Shown here one piece after another: positions 10,498 through 20,064 of a stretch of DNA of 64,000 nucleotides; the stretch's first letter is position 1, and the number at the start of each line of letters is the position of its first letter. The DNA is from Dactylorhiza incarnata. Its lineage: Eukaryota > Streptophyta > Magnoliopsida > Asparagales > Orchidaceae. A program made the translations under genes and the position numbers. The DNA lies in assembly GCA_033032865.1 (NCBI GenBank), contig JAWHQI010000005.1, positions 10,130,001-10,194,000 on the forward strand. Direction: 5' to 3'. The notes below the pieces were generated by a model. The model was not told the DNA's origin, ran no database searches, and saw only the letters and a list, made by a program, of their open reading frames with translations.

Positions 10498-11604
10498 CTA
10501 TGAAGCTCCATTGATTTTCTGTTCTTTGACATGAGAGATAAATGCTTCTGGGTGCATATCAATGTATTCCTTAGCATTGAATGCTTTAACTGGTTTGTAT
10601 TTTTCAAGTTCTTTTCTTCTGTATTCTGACATGGTTGAGATATTTGAGAAGTCTTTTCCTTCTGCTTTAGCCTTGTTAATCTGTGCAGATGCAATTGTTT
10701 CTCCCAGTCTTGCCATCTGACAGATTTTCTCTTCTTCTGGATCTGGAAAGTAAGAAATATCTTCTGAATCATTTTTATCTTGAATGACCTTTTGAGGTAC
10801 TTTATCTCTGTGAAGAGATCCATCAGAAATGTGAAGTTTGTATTCTGAAGATATTTGAGAAGAAGAAATGGTTTGACTTTCTTGAAAGATAGGTGCTGAT
10901 TTCTTAGAAGGAGGAGCAATGGCTGATCCAGAGGCTTGAGAACCACTAGAAATACCAGGTCTCCCTGAATGTTGGGAGCTTGGCTTCTGAGAGGAAGATG
11001 ATACACCTGTTGATCCTGCTGCACCAACTGCTGGAGGAGGAGGAGGAGGGTGACTGTGCTTGACTGGTTTGTCAGGGATGTAGCCAGGCTTCTTGAATTT
11101 CTTCCTCCTATTGTTCTCATTTCTGGAGAGCTTCATCCAGTGAGGAGTTTTCTCATCAAGAGGAACATTATACAAAATGTACAAAGGAATGTCATTATTT
11201 GGATTTGGAGGCTTGGGAGCAGCCTTTGACTTAGCTGTTCTTTTCTTTCTTTTCTTTGAAAGTGTATCATCAGAATCATTGTTGTCATCATCATCATCTT
11301 CAGAGTCAGAAGAGGAGATTGGCTTATTATATAAATCATCAATTCTTTTGATTGCTTCACGAGCTTTTAGTCTTTCTTCTTCAGCTTTGTTAAACTCTTC
11401 ATCTGCCTCTTTCCAGATTTCATCAAAGATTGGCATTGGTTCTTCATTCCATACAGGGATTGGAGGTGAGGAAGCAATGACTGTTGTATCTGGTGGAGTA
11501 GGGTGATCTTCTATATCATCAGGGAATTCTGCAAGATCATCTTCATGTTCTGCAGAAAGATCCTTCATCTGAATGTCTTGATCAGTGATAGAGGATATGT
11601 ACAC
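10498..11604 (-). CDS. Sirevirus ORF3, downstream part
   Basis: This is a 368-codon open frame, very hydrophilic. It has an acidic stretch with runs of D near residues 98-112, a basic KKRKKR segment just after, and a long Pro/Ser-rich middle. No signal peptide, membrane segment or Env motif is visible. It abuts the preceding 514-codon frame in a different register, and the two junction sides share the phrase GTGTACATA. I therefore read them as two halves of one ORF3 split by a stop and frame change. Sireviruses carry an extra ORF after RNase H, historically called env-like. Its biochemical role is unknown and this sequence gives no support for an envelope protein. Confidence 0.65.
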   Translation of the reverse strand: MYISSITDQDIQMKDLSAEHEDDLAEFPDDIEDHPTPPDTTVIASSPPIPVWNEEPMPIFDEIWKEADEEFNKAEEERLKAREAIKRIDDLYNKPISSSDSEDDDDDNNDSDDTLSKKRKKRTAKSKAAPKPPNPNNDIPLYILYNVPLDEKTPHWMKLSRNENNRRKKFKKPGYIPDKPVKHSHPPPPPPAVGAAGSTGVSSSSQKPSSQHSGRPGISSGSQASGSAIAPPSKKSAPIFQESQTISSSQISSEYKLHISDGSLHRDKVPQKVIQDKNDSEDISYFPDPEEEKICQMARLGETIASAQINKAKAEGKDFSNISTMSEYRRKELEKYKPVKAFNAKEYIDMHPEAFISHVKEQKINGAS

Positions 11605-11606
11605 TT

Positions 11607-13151
11607 TTATGATGTCAGCATGAGTCCTCTAGGAAGGCATATCAGAGCCTTTGACAAATCCTCTATGTACACTTTTGGAGATACCCTTGAAGTATATTTA
11701 ACATCAAATTTTGATAGTAAACTATATAGGTCACAAGATGGATGAATGCATATACTATTTATTTCTTCTATAACTTGTGTATCTGCTATATCTGTGTCAA
11801 AAACTATAACTTCTGTATCTTCTGATTCTGGAGCTTCTTCATTGGACATTTCCCCCTGCCTAGCTTCAGGACAGCCTGAATCTAGGCCCCTAGAAGAAGG
11901 GACAACAAGAGAGGAAGGAAGAGAATCTATCTTAGCCATTAGAGTAGATATTGCCTGAAGAACTGGAGCAAATTTTGCATCCAGGAGTTGGCTTATTCTA
12001 GGAAGGATAAGATCAAAAATCTGATCAGCAATGGAGGTGATGTTGAGAGATAGATGATCTTGTGGAGGAGTAGAGGATGGTTGTGAAGTGGATGGAAATG
12101 AGATTGTAGGAATTTGAGAGATATTGCTGATGTTGGTAGTATGTGTGGGAATATTTGGATGAATTGGACTGGGGGAATGAGTGGGTGATTGATATTCATT
12201 ATGTATTGGAGATAGAGGTGTGGTAGGTAGTGATTCTGGAGATAGAGGTGGAATATCATTGATAGGTGAAGGAGGTGGTGAAGAATGAGAATGTGCAGGA
12301 GATTGTTGAGCAGGTGGAGATGGGATATTAGAAGGAGAAGGATCTGAGGATGGAGCTTCTTGAAGGGTAGAGGGAGTGACTTGATCAATCCCTGTGTCCT
12401 CAGAGGTTTTCCTTTTCTTAGAGGCATCAGCCCCTGTATTCTTCTTGGGAATTACCCTATCCCATTTAGCAAAGAGTGCTGAGGTCAGCCTCTTGCTGGC
12501 ATTTATGGTCACCTTTGGTGACACCAGAAGCTCTGGATGCCTTTCCTGCAGAAAAATCCCTATAACTCTTCCAAAGCATACATTATCTTTAGAGTTTTTC
12601 TTTTTAATCAAATCAAAAAGAATTGATCCCCAATTGACTTTCTTCTTCTCCATTAAGGCCACCATTAACAGAAACTGGTGCCTATTGATATAGTCATGCC
12701 CAGAAGTCTTGCTCAGCAAGACTTTTCCAAAAATGTCTGCTAAGAACTTGTAGTCCTGAGACAAGTTCTTTTTCAGAAGGTGGCTAGGGTTTCCAGTCAA
12801 ATGGCCCATTTTGACTAAAGCTTCATCAAATTCATTTGAGCTTATGTCTAAGTCATCTTCAGCATTCTCAAAACCAAAGATTTCAGAAAGGATGGTGGGA
12901 GAGAGAGAGACATGATGACCTGAGATTGTTCCCGACAAGCTTTCATCGACTAGTTTTGCAGTGTAAACCCATTCTTTTATCTCTGCAACAGCTATCTTCT
13001 GCCTGGTGCTTAGAAACTTCCTTAGACGTTGTTCATCCAACATTTGAAGAATATCCTTGAAGATTTGGTCCGACTGTGCAAACGAGTCCATGTCAATGTC
13101 GAAACCTGCGTCAAACTTCATTAGATGCAGAGAGGCCTGAGGAATCGACAT
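11607..13151 (-). CDS. Sirevirus ORF3, upstream part (plant transposon protein-like N domain)
   Basis: This 514-codon frame begins at an ATG 361 bp after the end of pol. Residues ~20-230 look globular and alpha-helical, with phrases such as FLSTRQKIAVAEIKEWVYTA and ILSEIFGFENAEDDL. These resemble the 'putative plant transposon protein' region found in extra ORFs of plant LTR elements; that link is from memory of the family. Residues ~250-370 are Pro/Ser/Thr-rich and disordered. There is no transmembrane helix or signal peptide. An uninterrupted frame of this size, while pol is broken, suggests recent insertion or selection on the family. Function unknown. Confidence 0.7.
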   Translation of the reverse strand: MSIPQASLHLMKFDAGFDIDMDSFAQSDQIFKDILQMLDEQRLRKFLSTRQKIAVAEIKEWVYTAKLVDESLSGTISGHHVSLSPTILSEIFGFENAEDDLDISSNEFDEALVKMGHLTGNPSHLLKKNLSQDYKFLADIFGKVLLSKTSGHDYINRHQFLLMVALMEKKKVNWGSILFDLIKKKNSKDNVCFGRVIGIFLQERHPELLVSPKVTINASKRLTSALFAKWDRVIPKKNTGADASKKRKTSEDTGIDQVTPSTLQEAPSSDPSPSNIPSPPAQQSPAHSHSSPPPSPINDIPPLSPESLPTTPLSPIHNEYQSPTHSPSPIHPNIPTHTTNISNISQIPTISFPSTSQPSSTPPQDHLSLNITSIADQIFDLILPRISQLLDAKFAPVLQAISTLMAKIDSLPSSLVVPSSRGLDSGCPEARQGEMSNEEAPESEDTEVIVFDTDIADTQVIEEINSICIHPSCDLYSLLSKFDVKYTSRVSPKVYIEDLSKALICLPRGLMLTS

Positions 13152-13512
13152 TGTTCCTGCAAAGAGAGTTGAAGATCAAGTGTAGAGGGGAACTGGAGGG
13201 AAAGACGATTTCTGTAGGCGCAAAGCTTAGAATAAGATAAAATAAGGCTTATATAGAAGGGTCGAAGAATGAGGGCGCATTCGTAAACCACTGTTCGACA
13301 AAACCTAATAAAATTAGAAGTCTAAAAGGCTTTATTTCTTTGTCTGAAAGCATTCGACGAGAACATCTTTTTCGTCGACCGTCATTCGACAAATGAAAGT
13401 TCCTTAACTGACTCTGCGTTTAAGAGGTTTCAGAGACCACCGTTCGACAAATGATTCAAATTTGTCGTTCTTCGTTCGACGAATTTGTGAGATAAATAGA
13501 AATACTTAATTT
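13152..13512 (-). other. Inter-ORF region between pol and ORF3 of D, rich in TTCGACGA motifs
   Basis: No gene is visible. At least eight TTCGACAAA/TTCGACGA/TCGTCGACC motifs lie between 13260 and 13485, the same motif type as in the LTR and near the gag end. As the leader of ORF3 it could hold a sub-promoter, a splice site or an RNA signal, but I see no clear TATA box. Confidence 0.6.
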
Positions 13513-14286
13513 TTAGCAGATTGAGTCTCCATCTATCATTCCTAGTTTATTTATAAAGAAGATGTGCTTCTTTTCATCCAGGGGCTTGGTTAAAATATCA
13601 GCTCTTTGCAAATCAGTAGAAATGAATTGTAGGCAAATTTTGTTTTTATCCACATTGTCCATAAGGAAGTGGTGCCTAATTTCTATGTGTTTAGTCCTAC
13701 TATGGAGAACTAGATTTTGTGCTATAGATATTGCACTAGTGTTGTCACAAAATATAACTGAATTATTTAAGTTGACACCATAGTCTAGGAGATGATTTTG
13801 TATCCACAATATCTGTGAGCAGCAACTGCCAGCAACTAAGTATTCAGCTTCAGCTGTTGATGTAGACACAGATGTTTGTTTCTTACAAAACCAAGACACA
13901 AGCCTATCACCAAGAAATTGACAAGTTCCTGATGTGCTTTTCCTGTCTACCCTGCATCCAGCATAATCTGAGTCTGAGAATCCAGTTAATTCAAATTCAG
14001 ATGCTGTTGGATACCAAAGACCTAGATTAGGGCAACCCTTTATATATCTTAAAATTCTTTTTAGAAAAGTAAGATGAGATTCTTTAGGATTTACTTGAAA
14101 CCTAGCACAAATGTATGTAGCAAACATTATATCTGGCCTACTGGCTGTTAAATAGAGTAGAGAGCCAACAATTGCCCTATACAATTTATGATCAACAGGT
14201 TTCCCTGATTCATCAGTATTAATAACAGCATTAGAGGCCATGAGTGTTTTCATAGTAGAAGAATCAGACATTCCAAATCTTTTCAC
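13513..14286 (-). pseudogene. Copia pol of D: end of RT and RNase H
   Basis: This 257-codon open frame holds the RT C-terminal connection (GSLLYLTASRPDIMFAT) and the RNase H domain: GFSDSDYAGCRVDRKSTSG near residues 104-123, STAEAEY near 143-149, and the closing phrase ADILTKPLDEKKH near 228-240. These are canonical Ty1/copia motifs with the catalytic acidic residues in place. It is separated from the upstream RT frame by a frame change at 14286, so it cannot be expressed as one polyprotein without repair. The stop at 13513 is the natural pol end. Confidence 0.9.
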
Positions 14287-14960
14287 TAATTCCTTAGCAT
14301 ACTTAGATTGGAGATGAAGATTCCTGATTGGGTTTGCTTCACTTGAAGACCAAGGAAGTATGATAATTCACCCATACTACTCATTTCAAATCTTAATTGC
14401 ATTAGATTGGAAAATCTTTTGCACAGATTTGAATCAGTAGATCCAAAGATAATGTCATCTACATATATTTGAACTAGTAGAGTTTGATTTTTATGTACTT
14501 TGTAAAATAATGTTTTGTCTACAATGCCTCTACAAAAATTGTTTTCCAAGAGAAAGTTAGCTAAAGTCTCATACCATGCTCTGGGAGCTTGTTTGAGACC
14601 ATAGAGAGCATTATTAAGTTTAAATACATAGGAGGAATGAGTTGGAGAGATGAAACCTGGTGGTTGTTCCACATAGACTTCTTCTTTGATGTCTCCATTG
14701 AGAAAAGCACTTTTCACATCCATTTGATATACCTTGAACTTTTTGAATGCAGCAAAGGCCAAGAAAATCCTTATAGCTTCAAGCCTTGCAACAGGGGCAA
14801 ATGTCTGATCATAATCTATGCCTTCTTCCTATGAATATCCTTGAGCTACCAATCTTGCTTTATTTCTCACATTATTTCCTTGATCATCAAGCTTGTTCCT
14901 GTAGACCCACTTGGTGCCAATAACTGGATGGCCTTTTGGTCTTGCAAGCAAATTCCAAAC
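14286..14960 (-). pseudogene. Copia pol of D: reverse transcriptase core
   Basis: The frame carries [33 protein letters not shown] and the active-site block YVDDIIFGS, all standard for Ty1/copia RT, so the catalytic Asp pair is intact. Upstream, recognisable RT N-terminal sequence (phrases like GTKWVYRNK and KARLVAQGY) continues to about 14960 but with in-frame stops near 14832 and 14980. The enzyme would copy element RNA into cDNA in virus-like particles. It is broken here by at least two stops and one frame change. Confidence 0.88.
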
Positions 14961-14975
14961 CTTGTTTCTTTCAAA

Positions 14976-15668
14976 CTAGTTGAGTTCCTCTTGCATTGCA
15001 AGGATCCAATTTGGATCTTGTTCTGCATCTTTTATGGTTTGAGGTTCAACTTGTGATAGAAAACAAGTATGCATCTGATTTTGGTGTAGTTGATGCCTTG
15101 TTTGAACACCTGATGTAATATCACCAATCACTTGTGAAATTGGATGATCTCTAACTGTGATGTGGTCAGCAGTTGGAGTTGGTTCAGCAGCATTATCCAA
15201 ATTGGGAATTTGTTCAGCTATTACATCCTTTGGAGGATGTTCTGCTGTTGCTTGATTCAGGTAATCAACACGATCTGGATGATCTTCTTCTTCACTATCT
15301 TCAAGAGTTTGAGGTAATGGATGTAGTGAATCTCCTATCTGTAGATTTAACCCTTTAAGCTCTTCACATAGAGCTGGTACCTGCAAAATGTTTTTGGTAG
15401 AAGAGTTCTTCTCCTTGTTAAACATGTTAGTTTCATCAAAGGAAACATGCATAGACTCTTCTATTTTAAGGGAGGATTTCTTAAATACCCTATATGCTTT
15501 GCTAACTATTCAATATCCTAAGAAGATTCCTTCTTCAGATTTTGGTTCAAAATTTCTAAGATATTTCTTATCATTGTTATGAACAAAACATCTGCATCCA
15601 AAAGTTCTAAAATAATCAACTTTAGGTTTCTTCCCTTTAAGCAATTCATAGGAAGTTTTACCCTTAAG
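14976..15668 (-). pseudogene. Copia pol of D: integrase C-terminal/linker region
   Basis: A 158-codon frame at 14976-15452 is rich in acidic and polar residues and ends with DPNWILAMQEELN, the usual phrase just before RT in copia polyproteins. Between 15452 and 15668 the integrase tail is recognisable (FGCRCFVHN, FLGY) but with stops. This is the variable linker between the integrase and RT of Sireviruses, and no separate function is assigned. Confidence 0.75.
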
Positions 15669-16652
15669 TTAGTGTATCAAACTTCTATTCAGAACATAAT
15701 TTGTTGTGCTGACAGCCTCAGCCCAAAAAGATAGGGGCAAGTTAGCATCTGCAAGCAATGTTCTTGCTGATTCAATTAGAGTTCTATTCTTCCTTTCAAC
15801 TACCCCATTTTGTTGAGGAGTTCTAGGAGCTAAGAAGCAATGCCTGATACCTTCCATCTCACAGAATTCTTGCATGAGAAGAGACTCAAACTCAGTCCCA
15901 TGATCACTTCTGATCAATGCAACTTCAGTAGAGTACTCAATCTGTATGCTTTTAAGAAAGTCTGTAAGAACTGTAAAGTTATCTTACTTTTCTCTCAAAA
16001 AGAACACCCAAGTGAATCTAGAGAAGTCATAAGACTTCCCCCCTAAGCTCTTTATTGCTATAGGTCCAAAAAGGTCCATATGTAGCAAGTATAAGATTCT
16101 AGGTGAATCACTTTTAGATAATGATTTAAAGCTATTTTTGGTTTGCTTACCTAATTGACATGCCCTACAAAGACCATCTTTCTTATATGATCCTGATGAT
16201 AGACCTCTAACAAGATTGTCCTTAGATTGTTTGTCAATGGTCCTAAGGTTTACATGTCCTAATCTTTTATGCCATATTTCACTAGATTTGCTTAGCTCAT
16301 TAAATAAACAAATTTCTGATTTTGATGAATTGAAATTTACTAAATATATGTTGCCTTGCCTAAAACCTGATAAAACAATAATATTATCAGAAGTCTTAAT
16401 AATACATTCTGATTTATTGAATGTTACCTGATAACCTTCATCACATAATTGAATTATGCTGATGAGGTTGTGCTTCAGACCTTTGACATAAGTTACTTCC
16501 TTGAATGTCACTGCTCCAACTTTAATTTGGCCATAGCCTTTGGTTTGTCCACAGTTGGAGTCTCCAAAGATCACTTTGGTTCCAAGTTTTGCCTTGTAGT
16601 TGTTCAGGTTGGCCTTGTTCCCTGTTATATGCTTTGAGCATCCACTGTCCAA
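15669..16652 (-). pseudogene. Copia pol of D: protease site, GAG-pre-integrase and integrase
   Basis: Minus-strand frames show DSGCSKHITG at the N side (retropepsin active site), then a GAG-pre-integrase zinc-finger region with WHKRLGHVN and CRACQLGKQ. The integrase core follows, with HMDLFGP (first Asp), IRSDHGTEF (second Asp) and PQQNGVVERKNR (Glu). Next to GGKSYD the usual residues before FSRFTWVFF are missing, which looks like a small in-frame deletion. A stop follows FFLREK near 15984. The integrase would insert element cDNA; the pieces are recognisable but not translatable as one protein. Confidence 0.88.
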
Positions 16653-16739
16653 GTACCATTTTTGATTTAATCTTGGATAGCTGTGTACCTACAAAGACAA
16701 AAACATAAACTAGTTGTTTTTGACCCAGACTACCTTGGG

Positions 16740-16943
16740 TCATTTTATGTTACCACAAAATTCAGAGATAAATGTCATTTCAGGCTGATCCTTATAGCCT
16801 TGTGGATGATATCTCCTTGGAGGTATAGTCCACTCAGTAAAAGGATTTTTAGTGTATTTAGGATTAGAATTCTTAGAGTTTTCTGTATAGTGATTGTTCG
16901 AGGAATTTGAATAAATTCGTCGACTACTGCTCATATTATAACT
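16740..16943 (-). pseudogene. Gag-pol junction of D
   Basis: A 64-codon minus frame (rich in Asn/Ser, then TEWTIPPRRYHPQGY) links the end of gag to the protease region, but stops and register changes on both sides separate it. The DNA at 16895-17030 holds several TTCGTCGA/TTCGACGA motifs overlapping the end of gag. Confidence 0.6.
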
Positions 16944-18755
16944 CTACTGAAAATTTGTTCTCAGTTTTCGTCGAGCCTCGTTCGACAGATTTGAATCCTT
17001 TTGTCGAGCTTCGTTCGACGAATTCTTCTGAATTCTCTTATCCTTAACAGACTTGCTTGAAATGTCTTTATTTCTTTCTGCAGCCTCTTTGCTTTTAGCA
17101 GAAATGAATTTTATGGGTGTGGAGAGGATGTTTCTCTTAATTAGAGATGGCTCACTTGATGAAGCACCCAAGCCCAGTTTGCTATTGTTGAATCTAGCAT
17201 TGACAGTGCTTGTGATGTCCATCAGTTTGATACTTCTCCCATTGAGGGATTCTTCAAACTCTCTGGCTTCAGATAACTTATTCTCAAGAGTAGTAATATG
17301 TTCTCTGGAGGCAGCCAAATCTTTCTTAAGATTTGCATTCTCTTCACATATATTGTTCATTTCAACTAACTTATTTCTGAGAGAGATTACTTCTTTCTCA
17401 GATTTTATTAAGTCTTGGCAAAGAATTTTGAAATCATCTTTGAATTCAATAGAAGTGAAATCAAAGTTAGATAATACCTGATCAATATCATCTTCTGTTT
17501 CTGATTCTGATTTCTCTTCATCAGAATTGTTGGATGAGGCATTGATTGCCATCATGCAGAAATCTCTTTCTTCTTCATCATCACTGAAGCTGGATGATGA
17601 TGCTGATTGTGACTCACTGTCTGAGTCATAAATAGCCATTAAGCATTGGCTATTTTCTTTTGTTTCTTCTTCATCAGAAGAACAGGATGAAGATTCTGAT
17701 TCAGATTCTGTTTCACTCCAGGATGTTGCTACAAATCCTCTTCCCTTCTTTTTGTGAGAGTGGGAGGAAGATTTGCTGGAGCCCTTCTTTTCTTCCTTTT
17801 CTTTTCTTCTTTCCTTTTTGTCATTCTTGTGTTGAATCTCTGGACATTCAGGAGCAATGTGTCCTGGTTTCCTGCAACCAAAACATATAATTTCATTAGA
17901 GTGATTTTTGTCATACCTTGGCTTGTCATGACTTCTGGATAGCTGTTTTCTGATGTCTTTCTTAGCCATCTTGTAGAATCTTTTGGCAAACAGATTCATA
18001 AACTCCTCTTTGTCAGGAGCTTTTCCTTTATCTTCTGTAGCCTTGAAGGCTATGCTTCTTTCCTTCTTCGGTACTGGGGATGAAGTAGATTCTTTAGCTT
18101 CCCTAGTTTTGATGAGCTGCTCATAAGACTTGAGCTTGCCCAGCAAAGCTTCAGTGGTGATCTCATTGGGACTTTTGGCTTCTTTGATTGGCCAGATTCT
18201 GGAGTCCCATGTGCTGGGGAAGCACATAAGAATTTTGTCATTAATCTCTGTGAGTGAGATCACTTTGTCCAGAGACTTCAGCTCATTTATTATGAGGTTG
18301 AGCCTATTGTACATATCAACAACATTTTCTGATTCTCCCTTCTTAAAGTTCTCATATTGAGAGATCAGGTGAGATCTTCTATCTTTTCTTTCATCTGCTG
18401 AGCCTGCCACCATGTTGTTGAGAGATTCCCAAATTTCTTTTGCTGAGGTGCACTCAACAACTTTCTGGAATATGTCATCTGACATAGTTAGGGCCAGAAT
18501 GTTCATGGCCTTTGCATCTGCATTTCTCTGCTTCTTCTTAGCTTCAGTCCACTCAGGAGGAGGAACAACAGTATTGTCTATTGTTGCTGCAGTACTAGCT
18601 GTTGCTGTAGGTGCTGGAGGCCCTGTTAGAATAACATTAAAAATCTCTTCATCAATGGAGTTCATATAAAGCCTAATCCTTGCTTTCCATAGTGCAAACT
18701 TATTGAGATTGCATGTAGGAGTTCTTGTGCTGGAATATTCCTTGTTTTGTGCCAT
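16944..18755 (-). CDS. Gag polyprotein of Sirevirus D
   Basis: This intact 603-codon frame is the capsid/nucleocapsid precursor that packages element RNA. Residues ~15-220 match the plant copia Gag fold (LNKFALWKARIRLYM, AKEIWESLNNM, YENFKKGESENVVDMYNRL). A CCHC zinc knuckle, CFGCRKPGHIAPEC, lies near residues 292-305. A Lys-rich segment and long acidic Ser/Asp/Glu stretches (~350-430) follow, then a coiled-coil-like region (~440-500). The C-terminus contains two SNEAR repeats encoded by the TCGA-motif cluster. The length is long for copia Gag but usual for Sireviruses. The start ATG lies about 105 bp downstream of the PBS, as expected. Confidence 0.92.
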   Translation of the reverse strand: MAQNKEYSSTRTPTCNLNKFALWKARIRLYMNSIDEEIFNVILTGPPAPTATASTAATIDNTVVPPPEWTEAKKKQRNADAKAMNILALTMSDDIFQKVVECTSAKEIWESLNNMVAGSADERKDRRSHLISQYENFKKGESENVVDMYNRLNLIINELKSLDKVISLTEINDKILMCFPSTWDSRIWPIKEAKSPNEITTEALLGKLKSYEQLIKTREAKESTSSPVPKKERSIAFKATEDKGKAPDKEEFMNLFAKRFYKMAKKDIRKQLSRSHDKPRYDKNHSNEIICFGCRKPGHIAPECPEIQHKNDKKERRKEKEEKKGSSKSSSHSHKKKGRGFVATSWSETESESESSSCSSDEEETKENSQCLMAIYDSDSESQSASSSSFSDDEEERDFCMMAINASSNNSDEEKSESETEDDIDQVLSNFDFTSIEFKDDFKILCQDLIKSEKEVISLRNKLVEMNNICEENANLKKDLAASREHITTLENKLSEAREFEESLNGRSIKLMDITSTVNARFNNSKLGLGASSSEPSLIKRNILSTPIKFISAKSKEAAERNKDISSKSVKDKRIQKNSSNEARQKDSNLSNEARRKLRTNFQ

Positions 18756-18859
18756 GAGTTTTTAAATAAGATAAAATTCTAGAGAAGGAAACTCTTAGAA
18801 AAATTAAGATCTGGTTAATCTTTGTGATTCAGGTGTTAGCATGTAAAGAATCAACACCC

Positions 18860-18870
18860 CTCTGATACCA
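18860..18870 (-). other. PBS of Sirevirus D (initiator tRNA-Met)
   Basis: The minus strand reads TGGTATCAGAG, the complement of the 3' end of plant initiator tRNA-Met, two bases after the LTR end at 18873. It fixes the direction of the element. Confidence 0.9.
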
Positions 18871-18872
18871 AT

Positions 18873-20064
18873 TGAAAGTGGACGTCAGATCTTAAATTAC
18901 TCTAAAGGGGGGGGGGGGGTGAATAGAGTATTAAAACTTTTTATTCAGTTTTATAGTGGAATTTAAAATACTGAGTAAGTATATGTGTAATCAGTGAGAG
19001 TTAAAGATAGAGACAGAAATAGTAAAAAGCACACAGCACAAGCACACAGAAATAAGCAATCACAGAAGACACAAGGAGCTATAGTAGTTCCCCAATAAAT
19101 CTGGGTACGTCTACTCTTCTACCACCCTTGGTAGGAATTCACTAGGAGGGTTGACAAGGTGCCCAGGCACCAAGGGGTTTTTGGTAAGGTGTCCACACAC
19201 CAATAAGCTTTTGATAAGGTGCTTAAAAACCACACAAGGATTTTTTGATAAGGTGTCTTGCCACCACTGGGTAAGCTTTTTAAGGGAGTATTAACCCTGT
19301 ACAGGATGAGATAAAGGGTTTAGAGTGTTCTTCTCTGTCAATGATCTGAGAGAAGAAAAAAGGTGTTGAAGCTGAAAGCTCCCGCTGTCTGATGAGAGTT
19401 GATGACAGCTTTATGGACAGAGCTTTCTCAAACAGAAGTCTTTGTAGCAGATTATCTGGAAGAAGTTAATCTTCAGATTGTTGTTGCTCTTAAAAGACTT
19501 TATTTTATAGCAGATCTGAGAGATTGAATCTTGTTCTCAGAATGAAGAGGATGCTGTCTTAATGAAGAAGAAAGCTGGAGAGAATAATATATTTTCTTCT
19601 TCTTCTTCCCCTAAAAACTTCTTCTGATCTCCTTGTTCTGTGATAACAGAGAGAGTAAAAAGATGGTGAAGTTTTCCTTTTTCTTTTCTTATAGAAAATC
19701 GACTGTCTTAGTTCTGCTCTCTTCTTCTTGTATCACTTGCATTTGTATTCAAATTCAAATCTTGTATCTTTTTAAGGAATGTCTGTTTCTGACTTGAATC
19801 CTTCTTGGAACTAGGTAGCCACCCAAAACGATTTTGGCAGGTCCTTTCAATTCCTTTTGTCGAGAAAGATGCCTTGGCATTAAATGTCAATGACTATTCT
19901 TATTCTTGGAATAGAGAAAATATAAGGATATAATAAATAAGAAAGATATCCTTACATGGCTGCCTGAATACGTCCAAGGAGAAATAAATATATCCGTTAT
20001 TCTGCTGATTTAAGTTCAGAGAACTGACATCCACTGAGAAAATTAATCTAAACTTCAGAGAGGA
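18873..20064 (-). mobile_element. 5' LTR of Sirevirus D, U3 end missing
   Basis: It is nearly identical to 8663-9848 of the 3' LTR (scattered single-base changes and a longer G run at 18906-18918). Homology stops after the phrase CTTCAGAGAGGAA. The first ~380 bp of U3, including the 43-bp motif array, are absent, and element C sequence follows. A deletion at this border probably removed the LTR end, the TSD and perhaps part of C. Confidence 0.85.

Larger units (their letters stand above)
8663..20064 (-). mobile_element. Sirevirus-type copia element D (nearly complete)
   Basis: The order on the minus strand is: 5' LTR (18873-20064, U3 end missing), PBS, gag, PR-INT-RT-RNase H, ORF3, PPT, 3' LTR (8663-10227). 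A long gag, a third ORF after RNase H and the copia domain order (INT before RT) identify the Sirevirus group. The LTRs differ by few substitutions where both exist, so the insertion is young, but pol carries several stops and frame changes. It sits between the 3' and 5' parts of element C. No matching TSD is visible because the right end is truncated. Confidence 0.85.

Noticed and set aside
10498..13151. True retroviral-type envelope gene in Sirevirus D
   Set aside because: The position fits the historical env-like ORF, but there is no signal peptide, no transmembrane helix and no surface/fusion motif.
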